Origin: Proteiniphilum saccharofermentans
Lineage (GTDB): Bacteria > Bacteroidota > Bacteroidia > Bacteroidales > Dysgonomonadaceae
Length of the DNA stretch: 64,000 nucleotides
Assembly: GCF_900095135.1 (NCBI RefSeq)
Contig: NZ_LT605205.1
Location: 3,534,001-3,598,000 of the forward strand
Direction of reading: 5' to 3'
Shown: positions 27,782 to 37,364 of the stretch, one piece after another
Layout of the letters: each line of letters begins with the position of its first letter
Numbering within the stretch: position 1 is the first letter of the stretch
Notes under the pieces: generated by a model
Databases searched by the model: none
Seen by the model: the letters and a program-made list of their open reading frames with translations, nothing else
Told to the model about the DNA's origin: nothing
Made by a program: the position numbers and the translations under genes

Positions 27782-28543
27782 TTAGTTCTCTTCACTAATA
27801 TTCCACTCCACAGCATTTTGCAATTCAACCAGCTCCGGCTCCGTATTGTCACCCTTATTCTTATAATAAGCAAATCTTATCTTCAACTTTTTATCTTGAG
27901 AACCTTCTGCCAGCGAACGCAACTGACCCATATAAAGAGCTACGGCATCCCCCCTCTTTTCAACGGTTGTACCGTCCGGTGTACCGGTTAAAGTAAGGTG
28001 CGCTTCAATTACTATTTCTCCCTTCTCATTCAATTCATCTCTTTTATAGAATTCAACCCGGCCCGTTTCACCTTTTTTAGCTGAATAACCATATTCGATA
28101 ATCCAGTAGTCCCTCATAAAGCTCTTGGAGTTACTATAAAGGGGATCCAGGATCTCATCAAAGCCTACCGGCTCTTCCACTACCGGAATTCCACCCATGT
28201 TCAGGCTTTTTTGGGAGATGTCTATCACTTTGTCTGCAAGCTGTACTATGTCAGCCTGGAAACTTTGACCGTCCACTGTAATTGGGGCAGTTCCATTCGC
28301 TTCATCCCAACTGTATACCATAAATTTAAATGTGCCGGGATCCATGGTCAACATAGAGTTGGTAGTAATTACCCGAGAATAACCCGACCAACGTGAGAAA
28401 GTCTTTCCGTAGATCTGCCCCCTCTCATCCATATCTAAATATACAAAAGAGCTATCTGTATAATTATTTCCTCCTTCTCCCAAACAGGATGTCATCAGAA
28501 GTGTTGCTCCGATAACACTCAAAAACAAAATTACTTTTTTCAT
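27782..28543 (-). CDS. NigD-like or related lipoprotein of unknown function
   Basis: 253 residues. The signal sequence ends in lipobox LMTSC at about residues 16-20, so the mature protein is a lipoprotein starting CLGEGGNN. The rest is a two-part beta-rich domain (DSSFVYLDMDERGQIYG..., and ...KKLKIRFAYYKNK) without catalytic motifs; it loosely resembles NigD-like Bacteroidetes lipoproteins. It lies 25 bases after the sigma-linked barrel protein gene on the same strand, so it may be the third gene of that operon and be envelope-stress related. Function not assigned. Confidence 0.75.
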   Translation of the reverse strand: MKKVILFLSVIGATLLMTSCLGEGGNNYTDSSFVYLDMDERGQIYGKTFSRWSGYSRVITTNSMLTMDPGTFKFMVYSWDEANGTAPITVDGQSFQADIVQLADKVIDISQKSLNMGGIPVVEEPVGFDEILDPLYSNSKSFMRDYWIIEYGYSAKKGETGRVEFYKRDELNEKGEIVIEAHLTLTGTPDGTTVEKRGDAVALYMGQLRSLAEGSQDKKLKIRFAYYKNKGDNTEPELVELQNAVEWNISEEN

Positions 28544-28568
28544 TTCTACTTTCTATTTTATATTAATA

Positions 28569-29909
28569 TTAAAATTCATACCTTAATCCCACATTAATAT
28601 CCATCACGATCTTCCTGTCGGAATAAATAGTCTTATATTGGTTTTTCGCATCAAAATAATAGGCTCCCCCTACTTTCCCATAGAACCTCAGCCTGTCGTA
28701 GATAGGATAGGAAAGTCCCACACCGGCATTGACCGATATCTGGGGATTCTCTTGGGATATCTTTGTAATCTCCTTCTCTTCCGATCCTTCTGCTGCGCTA
28801 TTGAAATTCGCAGATGCCTGCCCCTCTTTGATTTTCCGGAATTCACCATATATATCTTTCTCCACCATTCCTCCTATGGAAGCATACACATTCAGTTGTC
28901 CCAAAGAGAAAATATTGTAGTTCACATTCAACGGGATACCCAGATAATGAAGTTTTTGCACTTCCTGCACTTTGAAATTATCATTGGTATTCCTGGATTT
29001 AGAGTGAAGATAAGAGTAAACAAGGCCGGTTTCAACGGAAAGATCGTCAAACAGATATTTGGAAACCGTGATACCGAATGACACCGGTTGGTCATGTTCC
29101 ATTTCAGAAACATTGTTCGTCGCATTATTGGTCTGGACCTGTAAGTTTTTATTGGCTTCCGTCATATATTTGTTGTCGGTGTTTACAGAAGCCGCTCTCA
29201 AAGTCATGGGTGAGTTTACCGTTTGTTGGTAGCCGGTCAGCCCCCCTCTCCCGTTGACGGCAAGCAAAAGGGTTCCTTGCCCCCTTTCGGGTACACCCGC
29301 TTCGGCAAAAAGGATTTTCTCATTTCCACCGACTGTAATTGTTTCTTCTTCGTACAACTTTTCATCCTCTTGGACTACCTCCTTTTCCTCAGGTTTTGTC
29401 AATAGGTGAAGTGTGCCGGCTTCCACTTTCTTCTCTGCATTCTCACCCCCTAACTTTTCACGCTTCATCCATGCCGCCAGCATTCCCGCCGGAGAAGATG
29501 AGCGAATAACCGATTTTTTTCCGGTTTCAGCTTTTCCGGAAGACCTTGCAGCCAAAAGCTGCCCGGATTCAACCGGCCGGGTAATCGGTTCTGACACTGA
29601 TTCCAAAGCTGAAGCCATCTCTGTACCGGGATCCGGAGTATTACCGGTCGGGGATGTTGTAGAAGCCGATTCGGAAACCATCGTCTCCCCCTGCTCCATA
29701 GGATTTCGGATAAACAGTATACTGCCGACGAGCAGTACCAGCACAGCGGCTGCCGAACCGGCATACCATCTTCGGCGAAGTACCGTCCGGGCAGCCGCAG
29801 CTGCCTTCAACGACCGCTCCACGCTATCCCAGCCATTTGGCGGGACAGGCGCTTCAAAACCGCTGAGTTTTGATTGAAATCCTTTTCTAATATCGTTATC
29901 TGACATCAT
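28569..29909 (-). CDS. Anti-sigma-like inner membrane protein with C-terminal barrel-type domain
   Basis: 446 residues. The N-terminus (about 1-45) is cytoplasmic and followed by a single membrane helix (residues about 46-66, WYAGSAAAVLVLLVGSILFI). A long Ser/Thr/Glu-rich linker leads to a PorT/OmpA-like barrel-type domain (about 270-446, from VSFGITVSKYLFDDLSVETGLVYSY). It overlaps the ECF sigma gene by 4 bases. This arrangement is frequent in Bacteroidetes and suggests an anti-sigma or signal-transmitting partner of the sigma factor. Direct proof of sigma binding is not visible in the sequence. Confidence 0.8.
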   Translation of the reverse strand: MMSDNDIRKGFQSKLSGFEAPVPPNGWDSVERSLKAAAAARTVLRRRWYAGSAAAVLVLLVGSILFIRNPMEQGETMVSESASTTSPTGNTPDPGTEMASALESVSEPITRPVESGQLLAARSSGKAETGKKSVIRSSSPAGMLAAWMKREKLGGENAEKKVEAGTLHLLTKPEEKEVVQEDEKLYEEETITVGGNEKILFAEAGVPERGQGTLLLAVNGRGGLTGYQQTVNSPMTLRAASVNTDNKYMTEANKNLQVQTNNATNNVSEMEHDQPVSFGITVSKYLFDDLSVETGLVYSYLHSKSRNTNDNFKVQEVQKLHYLGIPLNVNYNIFSLGQLNVYASIGGMVEKDIYGEFRKIKEGQASANFNSAAEGSEEKEITKISQENPQISVNAGVGLSYPIYDRLRFYGKVGGAYYFDAKNQYKTIYSDRKIVMDINVGLRYEF

Positions 29910-30472
29910 TGTATCTGTCTTTGATTGTTATGCAGGATGGCTGAAATTTTCTTCCGGAGCATATTCTTTGCCCTGAAAAATTGCGAACGCGACGCAGCTT
30001 CATTAATACCCAACACCCGGGCAATTTCTTTGTGCGACATCTCTTCGAAAATATACATGTTAAACACTGTCCTGTATCCGGGCGGTAAATTCCTTATCAT
30101 ATCGAGTACCTCTTCCTTGGGGATATTTTCAATATCCAGTGAATTATCCGCCTGGATTTCCGACTCATCGGCATTGACATAGCTATATTCCTCCATAAAC
30201 CGGTACTTCTGCTTCTCTTTCCTGTAATTCTCCAATGCCAGATTCACGAAAATCCGTCTGAGCCAACCTTCAAAAGAACCCTTGCCCGAAAACGAGCCGA
30301 TCTGCGTGAAAGCCCGGATAAATCCATCGTGCAACAAGTCCCGGGCTGTCTCTTCTTCCCCGCTGTAACGTAAACATACCGCCATCATCATAGGAGCATA
30401 CCGCTCGTACAATATTTTCTGGGCATTACGGTCCTGTTTCTTACATGCTATGACAAGTTGCGAATCATCCAT
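29906..30472 (-). CDS. RNA polymerase ECF-type sigma factor
   Basis: 188 residues. Region 2 spans about residues 25-90 (ARDLLHDGFIRAFTQIGSFSGKGSFEGWLRRIFVN). Region 4 spans about 125-175, with LPPGYRTVFNMYIFEEMSHKEIARVLGINEAASRSQFFRAKNML as the -35 binding helix-turn-helix. No extra domains. The partner gene starts within its stop codon, the usual sigma/anti-sigma arrangement. The stimulus is unknown; the downstream barrel and lipoprotein genes point to envelope sensing. Confidence 0.95.
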   Translation of the reverse strand: MDDSQLVIACKKQDRNAQKILYERYAPMMMAVCLRYSGEEETARDLLHDGFIRAFTQIGSFSGKGSFEGWLRRIFVNLALENYRKEKQKYRFMEEYSYVNADESEIQADNSLDIENIPKEEVLDMIRNLPPGYRTVFNMYIFEEMSHKEIARVLGINEAASRSQFFRAKNMLRKKISAILHNNQRQIQ

Positions 30473-30662
30473 TCTTAACCGCAGTTCATTTTATTAGATG
30501 AAGAACAAGAAAAAACGCTGCGTGAACCAGGAGATTTTTATCCCTATTTATGTTTTTTTAAGGAATAATACTCCTTTCCATTGAGCATAATCTTCACGCA
30601 TCAAAATTACTACCAACGGTAAAAACGGACAAATGAAATTAATTAAGAATATGTAAATTAAC

Positions 30663-30693
30663 TTGGGGTATAACTCTTTTTTCTCTATTTTTG
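30663..30693 (+). promoter_or_regulatory. Promoter of sppA
   Basis: TTG (30663-30665), 20 bases, TATTTTTG (30686-30693), then about 27 bases to the ATG at 30721. The -33 is only partial. Confidence 0.5.
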
Positions 30694-30720
30694 CACTAAT
30701 AATCAATTAATAATTACTCT

Positions 30721-32499
30721 ATGAAGGATTTTCTAAAAATCGTGCTCGCGTCCGCTTTGGGCTTTGTTATCGCGAACATTCTCTTTTCTATAATTGCAAT
30801 GATCTTTTTCTTTGGGGCAATAGGATCTTTTCTCGGATCTATGTCGGGCGGTGAGAAATTTATCCTTCAAGACAATACGGTGTTGAATCTCCGCTTGAAT
30901 GGCCCTATCACGGAACGTACACCCGAAGAGGATCCGTTTACCTCTATGATGGGCTCTAACCGTCCTTTGCCTATGGGTTTGAACGATATTGTGAGTGCCA
31001 TCAGGAAAGCAAAGAATAACGATAAAATAAAGGGGATCTATATCGATTCCCGTATCATGACCGCCTCCATGGCCACATTAGCCGAGATCCGCCATGAACT
31101 GGAAAATTTCAAGGAGAGCGGGAAATTTATCGTTGCCTATGCCGACACCTATACCCAGGGAGGCTATTACCTTGCTTCCGTAGCAGATAAAGTGGCCATC
31201 AATCCGCAGGGAATGCTCGACCTCCACGGCCTGGCCTCGATACCGGTCTTTTATAAGGACGCCCTCGATAAGCTGGGGATCGAAATGCAGATATTCAAGG
31301 TGGGAACCTACAAATCGGCGGTGGAACCGTTTACCCAGAACGAAATGAGTGAAGCCAACAGGGAACAGGTAAGCTCTTTCCTGAACGATGCATGGAGCTT
31401 CCTCAGAAGTGATCTGGCGGAATCGCGTTCACTTACAATTGCCGATATCGACTCGCTGGCCAACAACCTGCCTGCCGTACAATCGACCGACTTCCTGCTT
31501 TCAGCCAATCTGGTAGATACCCTCCTGTATGAAACGGAGATGAAGGATTACCTGAGGAGCCTGCTCGACATCGATGAAGAGGCAAAGATCCCGTCGGCGA
31601 CCGTGGCCAATATGAAATCGGTAACCACGAAAACCGTAAAGAAGACCGACAATACGATCGCCATCTTATATGCGCACGGGAATATAATTTCAGGTACCGG
31701 ATCATCCAACATACAGGATAAATATATGGTGGATCAGATCGAGAAACTGAGAAAAGATAAAGAGATAAAAGCGGTGGTATTCCGTATCAACTCGGGGGGC
31801 GGTAGTGCCTATGCCTCCGAACAGATATGGAAAGCCATCACCGACCTGAAAGCGGAAAAACCGGTTGTGGTCTCTATGGGCGATATGGCGGCATCCGGCG
31901 GTTATTATATCGCCTGCAATGCCGATAAGATAGTTGCCCAGCCTACTACCCTGACCGGATCGATCGGTGTTTTCGGTGCTATTCCCAGTTTTGAGGGGAC
32001 TGCAAAAAAACTCGGAATATCTACCGATGAGGTGAAAACCAACGAGTTTTCCGATTTTGGCAACGTTATACGTCCCTTCAACGAAAGAGAGAAACAATTG
32101 CTCCAGTCCATGGTCGAGAGAGGTTATGATCTCTTCCTGACACGCTGTTCGGAAGGGCGCGACATGCCAAAAGACTCGATGGCGCTCTATGCCGAAGGCC
32201 GTGTGTGGACCGGGAACCAAGCCAAAGAGATCGGGCTGGTGGATGAATTGGGTGGGATTGAGAGAGCCATCGAAATAGCTGCCGAGATGGCTAATCTGGG
32301 TAAGAGTTATGTGGTATTCGAGTATCCGAAACTCCGTTCTCGTTTCGATGAACTGCTCAACCCCCGGAAGGAGGAACTGGTTGCCCGGACAATGAAAGAA
32401 TATCTGGGTGAAAGTTACGAGATGTTTATGCTGCTAAAAGATATCAAAGAGCAGGATTATATCCAGGCAAGAATTCCGTATAATTTGAATATTCAATAG
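30721..32499 (+). CDS. sppA: Signal peptide peptidase SppA, 67 kDa type (protease IV)
   Basis: Membrane-bound serine protease that degrades cleaved signal peptides. 592 residues: an N-terminal anchor (about 7-35), then two S49-type halves. The catalytic Lys is expected in KVGTYKSAVEPF of the first half, and the nucleophile Ser in GDMAASGGYYIA (about residue 395) of the second, as in E. coli SppA. The length matches the double-domain form rather than the short SppA. Followed by a noncoding repeat (32510-32640) and then lpxK. Confidence 0.94.
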   Translation: MKDFLKIVLASALGFVIANILFSIIAMIFFFGAIGSFLGSMSGGEKFILQDNTVLNLRLNGPITERTPEEDPFTSMMGSNRPLPMGLNDIVSAIRKAKNNDKIKGIYIDSRIMTASMATLAEIRHELENFKESGKFIVAYADTYTQGGYYLASVADKVAINPQGMLDLHGLASIPVFYKDALDKLGIEMQIFKVGTYKSAVEPFTQNEMSEANREQVSSFLNDAWSFLRSDLAESRSLTIADIDSLANNLPAVQSTDFLLSANLVDTLLYETEMKDYLRSLLDIDEEAKIPSATVANMKSVTTKTVKKTDNTIAILYAHGNIISGTGSSNIQDKYMVDQIEKLRKDKEIKAVVFRINSGGGSAYASEQIWKAITDLKAEKPVVVSMGDMAASGGYYIACNADKIVAQPTTLTGSIGVFGAIPSFEGTAKKLGISTDEVKTNEFSDFGNVIRPFNEREKQLLQSMVERGYDLFLTRCSEGRDMPKDSMALYAEGRVWTGNQAKEIGLVDELGGIERAIEIAAEMANLGKSYVVFEYPKLRSRFDELLNPRKEELVARTMKEYLGESYEMFMLLKDIKEQDYIQARIPYNLNIQ

Positions 32500-32509
32500 A
32501 ATTAGGTAT

Positions 32510-32640
32510 TTTGAGTCGCCTTCGCTCCTCGATTTCCAATTCTCGCCATGACATAATGCAAGCAAGCTTGCCTTCTGTTCACTTTGATAAATAACTATTG
32601 CCCGGCAATGTTTCAAGCAAGCTTGGCATTGCTCTCGCTT
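32510..32640. repeat. Dispersed intergenic repeat, copies B1 and B2
   Basis: Begins with GAGTCGCCTTCGCTCCTCGAT, then CAATTCTCGCC, then two modules centred on CAAGCAAGCTTG (32559-32570 and 32614-32625), the second preceded by CCCGGCAATGTTT and followed by GCTCTCGCTTAAC. It is related to 25588-25628 and 49302-49490. It fills the sppA-lpxK spacer; no ORF. Confidence 0.65.
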
Positions 32641-32675
32641 AACCGTTATTTTGGCTTAACAAAAAAGTTCACTAA

Positions 32676-33800
32676 ATGGAAAAGGACAAACCTTCCGCCG
32701 AAATACGTCGATCATTGTCGCCGTTAGCCTGGCTCTACGGCCTTGGTGTGAATTTCCGGAATGCACTGTTCGACAAAAAGATACTCAAACAAACATCATT
32801 CGATATTCCGGTGATTTGTGTGGGTAACCTCACTGTAGGCGGTACGGGCAAAACCCCGCATATTGAATATCTCATCAGGTTATTATCACCGATATACAAA
32901 GTAGCAGTGCTCAGCAGAGGCTACAAACGAAAAAGCAACGGTTTTAAGATTGTCGACACCGATTCGAAAGCACACGATGTGGGAGATGAACCCCTGCAGA
33001 TCAAGCAAAAATTCCCGGAAGCACTGGTTGTTGTCGATAAAGACCGGGTGAGTGGTATCAGCAAAATCCTTTCTATTGAAAAAGAGGAGCGTCCCGATGT
33101 GATCCTTCTCGACGACGGCTTTCAACACCGCTATGTACGACCTTCACTCTCCATCCTATTGGTGGATAGTAACCGTCCCGTTTTCGAAGACCGGTTGTTA
33201 CCCGCGGGATCACTACGCGAACCGCTGAAAGGCAAAGAAAGGGCGTCCATCATCATAGTCACCAAATGTGACCCTGATATGCAGCCCATTGATTTCCGGA
33301 TCTATACGAACGGATTAGCACTTTATGCTTTTCAACAACTCTATTTCACCGGCCTCGATTACGGAATGATAATGCCTCTCTTTCCGGAGTTGCAGGGTGG
33401 ACCACTACAGGCATTGGATATTCGCAAGAAACATATCTTTTTAGTGGCAGGCATAGCCTCACCCCAACCTCTTGTAGATAAGGTAGAGCTTATCACCTAC
33501 AACCTCTACACGAAATTTTTTCCCGATCACCACTCTTTTAAAGAGAAAGACATACAATCGATCCGGGAATTGATCCATACGGTAGAGGTGGATGACAACA
33601 ACAAGGTCATCCTCACCACCGAGAAGGATGCTGTCCGCCTCAGAGAATTGCCTTATCTCGATGAAGAGATGAAGAAAATGCTCTATTACATCCCGGTGCA
33701 GGTAACATTCATTAACGAGAAAGAACAAGAACAATTTAATAATAATATTTTAGAACATGTTAGAAACTATCAAACAAACAGCGGATTATCTAAAAAATAG
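32676..33800 (+). CDS. lpxK: Tetraacyldisaccharide 4'-kinase LpxK
   Basis: Phosphorylates the 4'-position of the lipid A precursor at the inner membrane. 374 residues. The Walker A-type motif GNLTVGGTGKTPHIEYLI is at about residues 50-67, and DVILLDDGFQHR (about 145-156) holds the catalytic Asp/His dyad. Its end overlaps the next gene by 44 bases in a different frame, so the genes are cotranscribed. Presence of lpxK confirms a Gram-negative lipid A maker. Confidence 0.95.
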   Translation: MEKDKPSAEIRRSLSPLAWLYGLGVNFRNALFDKKILKQTSFDIPVICVGNLTVGGTGKTPHIEYLIRLLSPIYKVAVLSRGYKRKSNGFKIVDTDSKAHDVGDEPLQIKQKFPEALVVVDKDRVSGISKILSIEKEERPDVILLDDGFQHRYVRPSLSILLVDSNRPVFEDRLLPAGSLREPLKGKERASIIIVTKCDPDMQPIDFRIYTNGLALYAFQQLYFTGLDYGMIMPLFPELQGGPLQALDIRKKHIFLVAGIASPQPLVDKVELITYNLYTKFFPDHHSFKEKDIQSIRELIHTVEVDDNNKVILTTEKDAVRLRELPYLDEEMKKMLYYIPVQVTFINEKEQEQFNNNILEHVRNYQTNSGLSKK

Positions 33801-34569
33801 AATTACCGAAATCCCTAATACAGCTATTATTTTAGGCACCGGCCTGGGTGAACTGGTACATGAGATCGAGGATAAAAACGAAATCCCCTATACGGAGATA
33901 CCTAACTTTCCCGTCTCCACGGTGGAAGGCCATAGCGGAAAACTGATCGTCGGTACGCTCGGCGGCAAGAAAGTACTGGCCATGCAGGGGCGTTTCCACT
34001 ATTACGAAGGATATGATATGAAGCAGGTCACCTTTCCCATCCGTGTTTTCCAGGCATTGAATATCAAATACCTATTCGTTTCCAATGCGGCAGGAGGGAT
34101 GAACTCCAGCTTCGATGTAGGCGACATCATGCTGATCGAAGACCATATCAACCTGTTCCCCGAGCATCCGCTCCACGGGAAGAACTTCAATGAATTGGGC
34201 ACCCGTTTTCCAGATATGAGCGAGGCATATGACAAATCGCTGCGGCTGATGGCCATGGAGATCGCCAAAGAAAAAAATATCAAGCTGCAACACGGTGTCT
34301 ATATCGGCCTTCAGGGACCGACTTTTGAAACTCCGGCCGAATACAATTTCCTGCGTATTATCGGGGGAGACGCCGTGGGTATGTCCACCGTACCCGAAGT
34401 GATCGTGGCCAACCACGCAGGGATGAAAGTGCTGGCATTCTCCATCATCACCGACTTAGGCGTGATCGGCAAGATCGTGGAAGTGTCGCACGAAGATGTA
34501 CAGGAAGCTGCCAAGATCGCCCAACCGAAGATGGCGGAGATCATGCGGACCATTATTCAAAAAATATAA
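33757..34569 (+). CDS. Purine nucleoside phosphorylase, PunA type
   Basis: Trimeric-type phosphorylase that releases purine bases from (deoxy)nucleosides. 270 residues with GTGLGELVHEIED (phosphate site), MQGRFHYYEGYDMKQVTFPIRV, VSNAAGGMN and LQGPTFETPAEYNFLRIIGGDAVGMSTVPE, all typical of the trimeric family acting on inosine and guanosine. The 44-base overlap with lpxK is unusually long but both frames show clear family motifs. A hairpin (34593-34638) follows. Confidence 0.95.
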   Translation: MLETIKQTADYLKNRITEIPNTAIILGTGLGELVHEIEDKNEIPYTEIPNFPVSTVEGHSGKLIVGTLGGKKVLAMQGRFHYYEGYDMKQVTFPIRVFQALNIKYLFVSNAAGGMNSSFDVGDIMLIEDHINLFPEHPLHGKNFNELGTRFPDMSEAYDKSLRLMAMEIAKEKNIKLQHGVYIGLQGPTFETPAEYNFLRIIGGDAVGMSTVPEVIVANHAGMKVLAFSIITDLGVIGKIVEVSHEDVQEAAKIAQPKMAEIMRTIIQKI

Positions 34570-34592
34570 TCAACTTTATTCTTTATAAAAAA

Positions 34593-34638
34593 GGGTGTCT
34601 GTAATACTTGATAAGAGTAATTCTCAGACAACCTCTTT
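34593..34638 (+). terminator. Terminator-like hairpin after the phosphorylase gene
   Basis: TGTCTG and CAGACA arms (34596-34601, 34625-34630), extended by GG/CC outside one mismatch, followed by CTCTTTTTATT. The stem is modest and the loop is long. Confidence 0.55.
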
Positions 34639-34653
34639 TTATTCATTATTTAT

Positions 34654-35685
34654 ATGCAACGGACAGAAATAGCGACATTGGGCGAATTCGGGTTGATCGA
34701 CCACCTGACCAAAGATATCAAGCTCTCGCAGGAGAGTTCCATCAAAGGCGTGGGTGACGACGCTGCCGTCGTGGATAATGGCGCGAAACGAACGCTCGTA
34801 ACTACCGATCTCTTATTGGAGGGGATCCATTTCGATCTCGTCTATACCCCGCTGAAACATCTCGGGTATAAAGCGGCTGTTATCAACTTCTCCGATATTT
34901 ACGCCATGAACGGGAAGCCACAGCAGATCACCGTCTCTTTAGGGATATCGAAACGGTTTTCAGTAGAAGACTTAGAAGAATTTTACGGCGGATTGAGGCT
35001 GGCCTGTGAGATTTACGGGGTGGATATCATAGGAGGGGACACCACTTCCTCCCTTACCGGCTTCACCATCAGCATTACCTGTATCGGTACGGCGGAAGAG
35101 GAGAAAATAGTCTACCGCAACGGCGCCAAAAACACCGATCTGATCTATGTTTCAGGCGATTTGGGAGCAGCTTATATGGGGCTGCAGCTACTGGAAAGGG
35201 AAAAGACAGTGTTCGACGGCGACAAAGACTTCCAACCCGATTTTGCAGGAAAGGAATATCTTTTGGAACGCCAGCTAAAACCCGAAGCCAGAAAAGATAT
35301 CGTGAACCTGCTGGCGGAACACGGGATAGTTCCCACCTCCATGATAGATGTATCCGACGGGGTGTCGTCCGACCTGCTCCATGTCTGCACACAGAGTAAC
35401 GCCGGTTGCCAGCTTTTCGAAGAGCGGATACCTATCGATTATCAGACTGCGGTAATGGCCGAGACATTCAATATGAACGTAACCACCGTAGCCCTGAATG
35501 GAGGGGAAGATTATGAATTGCTCTTTACCGTTCCGCTGCATCTGCATGAAAAGATGAACCAACTGGAAGGGATCCGTCTGGTGGGGCATATTACACCGCC
35601 TGAACAGGGGTGCTATCTGGTTACCCGTGACGGCCAGGAGATGCAACTCCGTGCACAGGGATGGAATCCACTCGCGGACAAATAA
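34654..35685 (+). CDS. thiL: Thiamine-monophosphate kinase ThiL
   Basis: Makes thiamine diphosphate from the monophosphate. 343 residues with the PurM/HypE-type fold: GVGDDAAVVD (about residues 29-38), TTDLLLEGIHF (about 50-60), the metal-binding DIYAMNGKP and GGDTTSS, and the C-terminal DVSDGVSSDL and GGEDYELLF. These positions and motifs match ThiL over selenophosphate synthase-like paralogues. No other thiamine genes are in the window. Confidence 0.94.
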   Translation: MQRTEIATLGEFGLIDHLTKDIKLSQESSIKGVGDDAAVVDNGAKRTLVTTDLLLEGIHFDLVYTPLKHLGYKAAVINFSDIYAMNGKPQQITVSLGISKRFSVEDLEEFYGGLRLACEIYGVDIIGGDTTSSLTGFTISITCIGTAEEEKIVYRNGAKNTDLIYVSGDLGAAYMGLQLLEREKTVFDGDKDFQPDFAGKEYLLERQLKPEARKDIVNLLAEHGIVPTSMIDVSDGVSSDLLHVCTQSNAGCQLFEERIPIDYQTAVMAETFNMNVTTVALNGGEDYELLFTVPLHLHEKMNQLEGIRLVGHITPPEQGCYLVTRDGQEMQLRAQGWNPLADK

Positions 35686-35712
35686 AATTTTCGGCATTTT
35701 TTATTTGCAAAT

Positions 35713-35743
35713 TTTGTAAATCTCAAAAATGCTCTTATCTTTG
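35713..35743 (+). promoter_or_regulatory. Promoter of tRNA-Phe
   Basis: TTTG (35713-35716), exactly 19 bases, TATCTTTG (35736-35743). The tRNA starts 22 bases downstream. A textbook Bacteroidetes promoter. Confidence 0.8.
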
Positions 35744-35765
35744 CACTCGCAATTTAAGCAGTGCT

Positions 35766-35838
35766 GGTGCCATAGCTCAGTTGGTAGAGCAAAGGACTGA
35801 AAATCCTTGTGTCCCCGGTTCGATTCCTGGTGGCACCA
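35766..35838 (+). tRNA. tRNA-Phe (anticodon GAA)
   Basis: 73 bases form the cloverleaf. Acceptor arms GGTGCCA (35766-35772) and TGGCACC (35831-35837) pair, with A as discriminator and no encoded CCA. The anticodon loop CTGAAAA carries GAA and the stem is AAGGA/TCCTT. The T-arm (CCCGG, TTCGATT, CCTGG) has a C-U mismatch at its middle pair. A tyrosine recombinase gene begins 240 bases downstream, so its 3' end is a plausible integration site. Confidence 0.95.
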
Positions 35839-36077
35839 CTTTTAAAAGACTTCAAATTTGGTAAATCCCTGAAAATTAAACCTTTCAGGGATTTTCTTTT
35901 TCCAAGAAACCCCACTTTTTCAGCAATATTAGGCAATTCCGCAGGGCTAAATCGTGGTCATTTTTTGACCGCTGAAAAATTGACCACTAATTGCACTTTA
36001 AGTCACTGATTGTCTTCTCGTTAAATGCACGTCAAAAGGCATGGTTTAAGTATCTTTAAACCATTAATTTATAGCGT

Positions 36078-37295
36078 ATGAAACGTCAAACTTTTAACGT
36101 GCTTTTCTTCATTAGAAAAACAAAATTGAAAAAATCGGGAGAAACACCCATTATGTTGAGAATTTCTATTGATGGGCAATTAGTTGAAATCCAACTTAAG
36201 CGAGATGTATTTCCGAGGTATTGGAATCAAAAGAAAGAGCGATGCACAGGCAAAGATGCCGCATCCTTAGAAATTAACCGCTACCTCGATTCGGTAAAAC
36301 TTCGCTTACTGGATATTCATCGAAATTTAGAATTGGAAGACAAACTTATCAATCCGATGGAGATTAAACGAAAGTTTCTCGGATTGGACGAAGAACACAA
36401 AATGTTTCTTCAAGTATTTCAAGAGCATAACGACAAATGCAGAGAATTGATTGGTATTGATTATGCCAAAGTTACTATTTCTCGTTTTGATACTTGCTTG
36501 AAATACATGAGGGAAATGACTTTGGTAAAATATCGCATGAAAGATATACAGCTCAAAGAGGTAAACCACGCATTTATTCAAGATTACATCCATTTCTTGA
36601 AAGTAGAAAAAGGATTATCGGAAAACACGCTAATTCGCTACATGAAGGTAATCAAGAAAATTACAAATATGGCTTTGGCAAATGATTGGATGACTAAAAA
36701 TCCGTTTGTAAATATCCGATTCCATGAGCAGGAAGTTCACAAAGAGTTTCTAACAAAAGAGGAATTGGAAATTTTGCGAACCAAAGAATTTGATATTCCC
36801 CGATTGGATTTAGTACGTGATGTTTTCCTCTTCCAATGTTGGACTGGTTTAGCATTCGTGGATGTATCGGAGCTAAAAGAAGAACATATCGTTCCCGACA
36901 ACGAGGGTAATTTGTGGATTCGTAAGGCAAGGCAGAAAACAAAAATCATGTGCAATGTTCCACTCCTTGATATTCCGTTGCAGATTTTGGAGAAGTATGA
37001 AGAACATCCATATTGCCAAAAGAAAGGGATTTTATTGCCTGTAATGGCAAACCAAAAGCTCAATTCATATTTGAAAGAAATCGCTGATATATGTAGAATT
37101 AAGAAGAATTTGACGACGCACACAGGGCGACATACGTTCTGTTCGGTGGTTACGCTAGCTAACAATGTTTCGTTGGAAAACATCGCTAAAATGGTTGGGC
37201 ATACTAATACCCGAATGACTATGCGCTATGCAAAAGTACTTGACCAAAGTATTCTTAGAGATATGCAGGGAGTAAAAGAGAGTTTTGCAAAGTAG
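36078..37295 (+). CDS. Tyrosine recombinase (integrase), CTnDOT-like Bacteroidetes type
   Basis: 405 residues. An arm-binding domain (LFFIRKTKLKKSGETPIMLRISIDGQ, about 8-33), a SAM-like core-binding domain (about 105-205) and a catalytic domain. The catalytic set includes Lys in the KARQKTK hairpin, HxxR in TTHTGRHTF (about 343-350), and Tyr at about 384 in MTMRYAKV. The first Arg box reads TGLAFVDV, with Ala where many recombinases have Arg; IntDOT-type enzymes also lack this Arg. Directly downstream of tRNA-Phe on the same strand. It opens an AT-rich island extending to about 41.2 kb. Confidence 0.92.
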   Translation: MKRQTFNVLFFIRKTKLKKSGETPIMLRISIDGQLVEIQLKRDVFPRYWNQKKERCTGKDAASLEINRYLDSVKLRLLDIHRNLELEDKLINPMEIKRKFLGLDEEHKMFLQVFQEHNDKCRELIGIDYAKVTISRFDTCLKYMREMTLVKYRMKDIQLKEVNHAFIQDYIHFLKVEKGLSENTLIRYMKVIKKITNMALANDWMTKNPFVNIRFHEQEVHKEFLTKEELEILRTKEFDIPRLDLVRDVFLFQCWTGLAFVDVSELKEEHIVPDNEGNLWIRKARQKTKIMCNVPLLDIPLQILEKYEEHPYCQKKGILLPVMANQKLNSYLKEIADICRIKKNLTTHTGRHTFCSVVTLANNVSLENIAKMVGHTNTRMTMRYAKVLDQSILRDMQGVKESFAK

Positions 37296-37364
37296 ATTAA
37301 AACAGAAACGGCTGAATTGTTCAATGTGAATATTCAGCCGTTTAAAAACAATGGCGAAGAAAAT

